This document shows positions 7,092 through 11,591 of a DNA stretch of 11,591 nt, piece by piece. How positions within the stretch are numbered: position 1 is the stretch's first letter; each line of letters opens with the position of its first letter. The notes under the pieces were generated by a model. It did no database searches, was not told the DNA's origin, and saw only the letters and a program-made list of their open reading frames with translations. Origin of the DNA: Bacteroidetes bacterium UBA4408 (GTDB lineage: Bacteria > Bacteroidota > Bacteroidia > UBA4408); the NCBI GenBank assembly GCA_002389785.1, contig DGQS01000159.1, forward strand, positions 1 through 11,591. Reading direction: 5' to 3'. A program made the position numbers and the translations under genes.

Positions 7092-7793
7092 TTATGAGAG
7101 TATGCCTTCATCGGCAAAACTAAAAAAATTATTCCCTGCAATAATGATGTGATCAATAATTGCGATCTCAACTAATTTCCCTGCTTCTTTCAACTTTTTA
7201 GTAATTCTGATGTCTTCTTCACTTGGTTTTAAATTGCCCGATGGGTGATTGTGACATAAAACAATAGCACTTGCAAGGTTTTCAATGGCCTGCTTAAAAA
7301 TTATTCTAGCATCTACTACAGTTCCACTTACTCCTCCTTTACTGATGTTAGATTTACGGATAATATGATTGCTTCTATCTAAATACAATACCCAAAACTC
7401 TTCGTGCAACAAATCACCAATTTCAGGTGCTATAACCTCAAAAACGGACTTACTGTTATTAATTTTAATACGTTGAGGACTTTCGATGATTTTCCTTCGC
7501 TTTCCTAATTCAAGGGCTGCTATTATCGAAATTGCCTTAGCTTCGCCAATACCGTTAAATTTACATAGTTCAGCAACATTTAATTTTCCTAATGCGTTTA
7601 GGTCATTTCCAACTGAACTTAGAATACGTCTGGCTAATTCAACAGCAGTTTCATTTTTACTTCCAGAGCCAATTAATATTCCAATCAATTCAGCATCACT
7701 AAGTACGCTTCTCCCCTTCTCCAACAACTTCTCACGAGGTCGGTCTGCTTCTGCCCATTCGGTTATGGGAACTGTGTGTTTATTCGCCTCCAT
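7092..7793 (-). CDS. radC: RadC-family JAB/MPN-domain protein
   Basis: A 233-residue cytoplasmic protein of the RadC family. An N-terminal region begins PITEWAEADRPREKLLEKG and contains a helix-hairpin-helix (LCKFNGIGEAKAISIIAALE, 77-96), a DNA-binding type motif. The C-terminal MPN/JAMM domain holds an upstream Glu (EEFWVLYLD, 131-139) and the metal motif HNHPSGNLKPSEED (181-194; His181, His183, Asp194), all intact. The family was once linked to DNA repair in E. coli, but that phenotype was later traced to recG, and the true role is unsettled; a metal-dependent hydrolase on DNA is suggested by the fold. It follows rpsT after a strong terminator, so it needs its own promoter. Only a weak TAAATTTA (7818-7811) without a matching -33 is visible in the 118-bp gap. 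The epimerase follows after 54 bp. Confidence 0.95.
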   Translation of the reverse strand: MEANKHTVPITEWAEADRPREKLLEKGRSVLSDAELIGILIGSGSKNETAVELARRILSSVGNDLNALGKLNVAELCKFNGIGEAKAISIIAALELGKRRKIIESPQRIKINNSKSVFEVIAPEIGDLLHEEFWVLYLDRSNHIIRKSNISKGGVSGTVVDARIIFKQAIENLASAIVLCHNHPSGNLKPSEEDIRITKKLKEAGKLVEIAIIDHIIIAGNNFFSFADEGILS

Positions 7794-7860
7794 GTATTCT
7801 GTTTCTAATTTAAATTTAGGAAGGGTTGAAAATAAAGAATTATTGCCTATTTTTTAAAAA

Positions 7861-7890
7861 CAAAAAAGGCCTCCCTGCAAAGGAAGGCCT
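7861..7890 (-). terminator. Intrinsic terminator of rpsT
   Basis: On the minus strand, AGGCCTTCC (7890-7882), a 6-nt loop, and GGGAGGCCT (7875-7867) form a GC-rich 9-bp stem with one U-G pair, followed by a T-run at 7867-7862. It lies 21 bp past the rpsT stop and cuts rpsT off from radC. Confidence 0.93.
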
Positions 7891-7911
7891 CAGTAATAAA
7901 TGTTCAAAAAA

Positions 7912-8163
7912 TTACATTTTGCTAACGTGCTTAGTCAATTTAGACTTAATGTTGCCAGCTTTATTTTTATGAATGATGTTCTTTTTAGCCAATTTATCCA
8001 CCATTGATATTACTTCAGGAAGCTTTTTAGCCGCTTCCTTTTTATCGGTAGTAGTTTTTAATGCCTTAATAGCAGTACGCGCAGATTTCGCTTGATAACG
8101 ATTGGTTTCTCTTTTAGCATCGTTTGAACGAATTCTTTTGATGGATGATTTATGATTTGCCAT
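7912..8163 (-). CDS. rpsT: 30S ribosomal protein S20
   Basis: Small, basic 83-residue ribosomal protein S20, which binds 16S rRNA early in 30S assembly. Seen: the conserved N-terminus MANHKSSIKRIRSNDAKRE (1-19) and the Lys-rich three-helix body with HKNKAGNIKSKLTKHVSKM at the end, normal in length for the family (about 83-88). The start is the only good ATG. The nucleotides before it are A-rich without a Shine-Dalgarno sequence, as expected in this phylum. It is a single-gene unit: a promoter at 8247-8276, a leader of roughly 75 nt with a stable hairpin, and a strong terminator behind it. In E. coli S20 limits its own translation; the leader hairpin here could serve a similar purpose, but that is inference. 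Confidence 0.98.
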   Translation of the reverse strand: MANHKSSIKRIRSNDAKRETNRYQAKSARTAIKALKTTTDKKEAAKKLPEVISMVDKLAKKNIIHKNKAGNIKSKLTKHVSKM

Positions 8164-8185
8164 TTTTATTTGTTGTTTCAGCTAG

Positions 8186-8211
8186 TAGCCTTGCGGAAAG
8201 CTGCAAAGCTA
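8186..8211 (-). promoter_or_regulatory. Hairpin in the rpsT leader, possible autoregulatory element
   Basis: In the minus-strand transcript TAGCTTTGC (8211-8203), an 8-nt loop AGCTTTCC, and GCAAGGCTA (8194-8186) form a 9-bp stem with one U-G pair. It ends 22 nt before the rpsT start codon, inside the predicted leader. No T-run follows, so it is not a terminator. A rival pairing, CAGCT with AGCTG (8204-8200 with 8184-8180), would use part of the loop, so two forms are possible. Confidence 0.5.
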
Positions 8212-8246
8212 TTTGCCATAATTAATTAAATTTTTAAATCGGGCTG

Positions 8247-8276
8247 CAAATATAGAAAATCTTTAGAAAACAACAA
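8247..8276 (-). promoter_or_regulatory. Bacteroidota-type promoter of rpsT
   Basis: The minus strand has TTG (8276-8274), a 19-nt spacer, then TATATTTG (8254-8247), a full match to the -33 TTG / -7 TAnnTTTG pattern of the Bacteroidota housekeeping sigma factor. A start of transcription near 8240 would give a leader of about 76 nt. Confidence 0.75.
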
Positions 8277-8387
8277 CATAAAAAAAATTTCAACCCTTTC
8301 GATGTTTATTTTTTGCGTTGAGGGCTTTTGTATGCCTTATTTTATCTTGAGCTAGTCATTAAAAAATATTAATTGATAGCCATCTTT

Positions 8388-8435
8388 AAAAGAAAAAACC
8401 CTTGAAAATTAATCTTTCCAAGGGTTTCTTCTTTA
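8388..8435 (-). terminator. Intrinsic terminator after tRNA-Glu
   Basis: On the minus strand AAACCCTTG (8427-8419) pairs perfectly with CAAGGGTTT (8404-8396). The stem extends outward past one mismatch through six more pairs (8434-8429 with 8394-8389). T-rich sequence lies in and after the right arm. It starts about 8 nt past the tRNA 3' end. Since A/T runs flank both sides, it might also work weakly in the other direction. Confidence 0.88.
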
Positions 8436-8442
8436 CGTTTTG

Positions 8443-8514
8443 TAGCCCGTAGGGGAATCGAACCCCTGTTTCCAGGATGAAAACCTGGCGTCCTAACCCC
8501 TAGACGAACGGGCC
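8443..8514 (-). tRNA. tRNA-Glu (UUC)
   Basis: The minus strand folds as a full cloverleaf. The acceptor stem is GGCCCGT/ACGGGCT (with G1-U72), and the D-arm is GTC...GAC. The anticodon stem CCAGG/CCTGG encloses loop TTTTCAT, giving anticodon UUC for glutamate. The T-arm is GGGG TTCGATT CCCC, and the discriminator is A. The CCA tail is not encoded (ACA follows), so it must be added by enzyme. It has its own promoter and terminator and is not part of an rRNA operon. Confidence 0.97.
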
Positions 8515-8543
8515 ATAAACAGTTCCTTTTTTCAAAGGGAGTG

Positions 8544-8574
8544 CAAATGTAGAATTTTTTTATTTCCATACAAA
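8544..8574 (-). promoter_or_regulatory. Bacteroidota-type promoter of tRNA-Glu
   Basis: The minus strand reads TTTG (8574-8571), a 19-nt spacer, then TACATTTG (8551-8544). Both elements and the spacing match the phylum consensus fully. Transcription should start near 8537, about 23 nt before the tRNA 5' end. Confidence 0.8.
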
Positions 8575-8621
8575 AAAATAATTCGGATGAAAAAAATTCT
8601 TTATTCGTTCGACTGGCTTAA

Positions 8622-10538
8622 TTAGTGCACCAAATTAATTCGCTTTATTATTCTCTTATTACCTACCAATAACTCAATAAAATATAATCCTGCTTGCTGC
8701 CTTGCAATATCTATTTCATAAACTTCATTCGAAGGTACTAGATTTGATGTTTCGAAAACTTTGGCTCCTACTGAATTGTAAATGTTTATTTTTATTCCTT
8801 CAGATTGAGTTTCATCTAATTTAATATTTAGTTGACCATTGCTAGGATTTGGATAAACAATAACTCCATCTGCAATATCATCAAGCTTATTAACACTAGT
8901 ATAGTTTATACAAACAATTGGTTTTACTGCTAATGCAACAGAAAGTCCCCAAGATAGGATTGAGTCTGTAAAAGGAACCCATACATTGTTACTCAACTTT
9001 TCATATGCTTTGCCTATACTAGTTTGACCTTCAATAGTGGTGAAAATTGAAATGGTATCTACCACAAGTGGATCAAATTCAAATCCTACATAAAATGAAG
9101 AGCTAACAGTTAATGGTGTACTAAAATTAACTGTAGTATATTGATTCGAATTAATATCTGTAACTACTTGACTCAGACTAACCGGAACAGTTGCCATTAC
9201 AGTTCCGGGTTTACCACCTGCAAAATCAGCCTTCCAAACTTTAATATTAAAAGTACTCGATGCAAAACCATAGGCTCTTGCAAACTTTAATTGTACACCA
9301 TAAATCTTTTGTTGCGCTTGCAAAGGATTAAATTTTTCAGAAAAACCCTTGTCTCCAAAATCATTGGTTCCTGCAATGAAACCGCTGCCCGGCTGTCCAA
9401 CATCTGCCGGTCTGTAATTTACCAACGTATGCGCAGTTGTGTAATTTGCAAGGGTGTCGCAAGCAAGAGTTGGTGAAGGTAAAGTACAGGTTACATTCGT
9501 ATTCGTCAATAAACTTGCTCTGGTTCCTGTAAGTGTGGCTACCATTCTGGTCTTCTGTCCTTCTGTAAACATTACCATACAGTTATCGTCTACATAATCC
9601 ATAAAATTCATAAACATTTCACCAGCTGTATTTCCGGCACAAACTCCTGGTCTCAAAGGATGGGTTTTACAACCATAATTTGCTTGTTGTGCAGGAGGAG
9701 TATCACTTACTAAATCATCTCCACATGTTGCATCACCCCAAATGTGTTTTAAGTTTAACCAATGCCCTACTTCATGCGTAGCTGTTCGTCCTAAATCGAA
9801 AGGCGCCGTAGCTGTTCCTCCCTTTCCAAAATAAGCATAATCCATTACTACACCATCAGTAGTTGGAGACCCTCCGGGAAATTGACCATATCCAAGCAGG
9901 CTGCCTTGTAAATTGCATACCCACATGTTTAAATACTGTGCAGTGTTCCATGGCGATTTTCCTCCGGTTGAATTCGATTTTACATCATTGGCAGTATTTG
10001 AAAAGCCCAATGTGTTAGTTGTTGCTGTACGTGTAATACCGTTGGTTGCATTTCCGTTGGGATCAACACTTGCCAAACAAAACTCTATTTCGACATCTGC
10101 AGCAATTGAGTTAAATGGAGAAGGAGCTGAACTAACATCTGTATTCTGTTTTCTGAAATCTTGATTCAATGCGGCTATTTGTGAATAAATTTGAGCATCA
10201 CTAAGATTTTCGGAAGCATTGCTATATACTACATGCACCACCACTGCAATTTTGTGAATGGTTGAGACTTTATCGGCTGAGTGGTTATTCATTGCATCAA
10301 TTCGTTGTTGGGTTTCCAACTCTATTAAATCCATTCGTTGTTTCAAGGCTGGATCCTTTGCTAATTGATGGTGCAAACTCTCCATGGTACCACAAGTTCG
10401 CTTTATAATCTTGTCACTGGCAACAACTAATGGTTTAGTGATTATGTTAGAGTTTGTTGCTGAAATTATTTGCTGAGCACTACTTTTTGTGAAGATTAAA
10501 AAGATAGATACAAACAATAAGGTGTAAATTTTTTTCAT
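8622..10538 (-). CDS. Secreted M43 (pappalysin-type) metalloprotease with type IX sorting domain
   Basis: A 638-residue secreted zinc protease. Seen in order: a signal peptide MKKIYTLLFVSIFLIFTKSSA (1-21); a propeptide-like region (about 22-95); a metzincin catalytic domain (about 96-350) with the extended zinc site HEVGHWLNLKH (His255, Glu256, His259, His265) and Met-turn FMDYVDD (Met313), plus several cysteines (272, 290, 300, 320) placed as in M43 cytophagalysins/ulilysin; a beta-rich domain without clear family match (about 360-545); and a C-terminal type A Por sorting domain starting VYPNPSNGQLNI (561-572) and ending IIKRINLVH. The last domain targets passage across the outer membrane by the type IX system and attachment or release at the surface. 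It is probably transcribed alone from the promoter at 10569-10599. The natural substrate is unknown; nutrient protein breakdown is a reasonable guess. Confidence 0.93.
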   Translation of the reverse strand: MKKIYTLLFVSIFLIFTKSSAQQIISATNSNIITKPLVVASDKIIKRTCGTMESLHHQLAKDPALKQRMDLIELETQQRIDAMNNHSADKVSTIHKIAVVVHVVYSNASENLSDAQIYSQIAALNQDFRKQNTDVSSAPSPFNSIAADVEIEFCLASVDPNGNATNGITRTATTNTLGFSNTANDVKSNSTGGKSPWNTAQYLNMWVCNLQGSLLGYGQFPGGSPTTDGVVMDYAYFGKGGTATAPFDLGRTATHEVGHWLNLKHIWGDATCGDDLVSDTPPAQQANYGCKTHPLRPGVCAGNTAGEMFMNFMDYVDDNCMVMFTEGQKTRMVATLTGTRASLLTNTNVTCTLPSPTLACDTLANYTTAHTLVNYRPADVGQPGSGFIAGTNDFGDKGFSEKFNPLQAQQKIYGVQLKFARAYGFASSTFNIKVWKADFAGGKPGTVMATVPVSLSQVVTDINSNQYTTVNFSTPLTVSSSFYVGFEFDPLVVDTISIFTTIEGQTSIGKAYEKLSNNVWVPFTDSILSWGLSVALAVKPIVCINYTSVNKLDDIADGVIVYPNPSNGQLNIKLDETQSEGIKINIYNSVGAKVFETSNLVPSNEVYEIDIARQQAGLYFIELLVGNKRIIKRINLVH

Positions 10539-10568
10539 AGCAGATTCTTAATTTTAATACCGAATAAG

Positions 10569-10599
10569 TAAAAATAAGTTTTATCTATTAAAATTCAAA
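10569..10599 (-). promoter_or_regulatory. Bacteroidota-type promoter of the protease gene
   Basis: The minus strand reads TTTG (10599-10596), a 19-nt spacer, then TATTTTTA (10576-10569), one mismatch from TAnnTTTG. Predicted transcription start near 10562 gives a leader of about 24 nt. The TTTG falls in the loop of an AT-only inverted repeat (10589-10607) directly after the prolyl-tRNA synthetase stop. Confidence 0.55.
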
Positions 10600-10607
10600 C
10601 AATTTTA
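10589..10607. repeat. AT-only inverted repeat between proS and the protease gene
   Basis: TAAAATT (10589-10595), loop CAAAC, AATTTTA (10601-10607): a perfect 7-bp inverted repeat 7-25 bp past the prolyl-tRNA synthetase stop. It could be a weak terminator for that gene or a binding site over the protease -33 element; with no G or C in the stem it may also be chance. Confidence 0.3.
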
Positions 10608-10613
10608 TCCAAA

Positions 10614-11591
10614 TCAATATGCTTTTGCAAACAATACTCTTTGTTTAGAAGGATTACCAGAATAGATGCAAATACCATCCTCCAATGGATTGTTAAAAGG
10701 TATGCAGCGTATGGTAGCCTTGGTTTCTTCTTTAATTTTTAATTCTGTTTCAACAGTCCCATCCCAGTGAGCAAACACAAATCCACCTTTAGTTTCGAGT
10801 ACCTCTTTAAATTCTGCATAAGTGGCTACGTAACTTATCATCGAATCGCGATAATCAAGTGCTTTTTGATATAAATTATTTTGTATTTGGGTTAGTAAGT
10901 GCTCTAATTTGTTTACTAAATCTGCTTGTTGCAGCGTCTCCTTCTCCTTTGTGTCCCTTCGAGCAACCTCTACCGTACCGTTTTCCAAGTCCCTAGCTCC
11001 AATCGCAACTCGAATAGGCACACCTTTAAATTCATATTCGGCAAATTTCCAACCCGGACGCTGTGTATCTCTATCATCGTATTTTACTCGAATATTTCTT
11101 GATTCCAATTCTTTTTTAATTTTTGTTGCAACTTCGCTTATTTGTGCCAATTGCTCTTCCCCTTTGTAAATAGGAACAATTACAACTTGTGTAGGTGCTA
11201 ATTTAGGTGGCAACACCAATCCTTGATCATCGCTATGGCACATAATTAATGCTCCCATCAATCGGGTTGAAACTCCCCAAGAAGTTGCCCAAACGTAATC
11301 TAACTTTCCATCTTTACCGGTAAACTTAACATCAAATGCCTTTGCAAAATTTTGCCCTAAAAAATGCGAAGTTCCAGCCTGTAAGGCCTTCCCATCTTGC
11401 ATTAATGCTTCAATACAAAAAGTTTCAAGCGCACCAGCAAATCGCTCATTTTCTGTTTTTATTCCCTTAATTACAGGTATGGCCATCCACTCTTCAGCGA
11501 AATCGGCGTAAATATCAAGCATTTGCTTTGTCTCGGCTAATGCTTCCTCAGCTGTCGCATGCGCGGTATGACCTTCCTGCCATAAAAATTC
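10614..11591 (-). CDS. proS: Prolyl-tRNA synthetase, eukaryote/archaeon-like type, C-terminal part (5' end outside window)
   Basis: Charges tRNA-Pro with proline in the cytoplasm. The frame is open to the window edge (starting [18 protein letters not shown]), so an ATG at 11522 is internal. The 325 visible residues are about two thirds of a family near 490. Seen: class II motif 2 [13 protein letters not shown] (1-13); the proline and tRNA-side segment [17 protein letters not shown]; the motif 3 region [21 protein letters not shown]; the phrase [21 protein letters not shown], which starts the anticodon-binding domain; and the C-terminal domain ending in the conserved tyrosine (FAKAY). There is no bacterial-type insertion between motifs, which places it in the type shared with archaea, eukaryotes and Thermus. 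The C-terminal domain keeps only Cys296 and Cys308 in the region where zinc-binding members have four cysteines; Ser311 stands in a CxxC-like position. Confidence 0.95.
   Translation of the reverse strand, partial: EFLWQEGHTAHATAEEALAETKQMLDIYADFAEEWMAIPVIKGIKTENERFAGALETFCIEALMQDGKALQAGTSHFLGQNFAKAFDVKFTGKDGKLDYVWATSWGVSTRLMGALIMCHSDDQGLVLPPKLAPTQVVIVPIYKGEEQLAQISEVATKIKKELESRNIRVKYDDRDTQRPGWKFAEYEFKGVPIRVAIGARDLENGTVEVARRDTKEKETLQQADLVNKLEHLLTQIQNNLYQKALDYRDSMISYVATYAEFKEVLETKGGFVFAHWDGTVETELKIKEETKATIRCIPFNNPLEDGICIYSGNPSKQRVLFAKAY

Noticed and set aside
7486..7857. 123-codon open frame on the + strand
   Set aside because: Antisense to radC, whose motifs are intact; composition looks like a mirror of the real frame.
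8525..8538. CCTTT/AAAGG inverted repeat between the tRNA-Glu promoter and the tRNA
   Set aside because: Only 5 bp and AT-rich; it lies at the predicted transcription start and gives no clear function.
8369..8569. 66-codon open frame on the minus strand
   Set aside because: It runs across the tRNA-Glu gene, its promoter side and its terminator; no protein signal.
9913..10164. Short + strand frames opposite the protease (also 9291-9476) and opposite proS (10909-11169)
   Set aside because: Antisense to well supported genes, no domain or start context.

Overview
The window comes from an AT-rich Bacteroidota genome. The evidence is a type IX secretion (Por) sorting domain on a secreted protease, a lipoprotein with a charged run after its lipid-bearing cysteine, promoters of the TTTG-N19-TAnnTTTG kind, starts without Shine-Dalgarno sequences, and a prolyl-tRNA synthetase of the eukaryote/archaeon-like type. 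The family and genus cannot be fixed from sequence alone. Nearly everything is host housekeeping or cell-surface function. I see no insertion sequence, phage gene, CRISPR array or integration scar.

Layout: positions 1-834 hold the 3' part of an acyl-CoA dehydrogenase, the only gene on the + strand. It converges with a minus-strand block with only 5 bp between the two stop codons, and its terminator hairpin lies inside the neighbouring HAD phosphatase gene. Reading the minus strand in its own direction (falling coordinates), the order is: prolyl-tRNA synthetase (runs off the right edge), a secreted M43 metalloprotease with a type IX sorting tail, tRNA-Glu(UUC), rpsT (ribosomal protein S20), radC, a three-gene surface-sugar cassette (UDP-GlcNAc 2-epimerase type enzyme, deacetylase-like protein, FemAB/GNAT-like acyltransferase), a lipocalin-like lipoprotein, upp (uracil phosphoribosyltransferase), a small membrane protein and a YjjG-type nucleotidase.

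Functional links: upp and the YjjG-type nucleotidase both concern pyrimidine salvage or clean-up and sit on either side of a small membrane protein. The membrane protein gene overlaps the nucleotidase gene by 26 bp. The epimerase, deacetylase-like and acyltransferase genes are tightly coupled (ATGA overlap, then a 6-nt gap to a GTG start) and probably form one pathway that makes or modifies a cell-surface sugar. No glycosyltransferase or flippase is beside them, and the final product cannot be read from sequence.

Control signals are unusually readable. There are strong intrinsic terminators after the acyl-CoA dehydrogenase, the lipoprotein, rpsT and tRNA-Glu. Bacteroidota-type promoters with 19-nt spacers precede tRNA-Glu, rpsT and the protease. 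A hairpin lies in the rpsT leader, and a perfect 15-bp dyad lies upstream of upp. No stretch longer than 300 bases lacks a gene; the largest gap (8164-8442) holds the rpsT leader and promoter and the tRNA terminator. I found no clear evidence of a wholly new system. The sugar cassette is the best candidate for a closer look.
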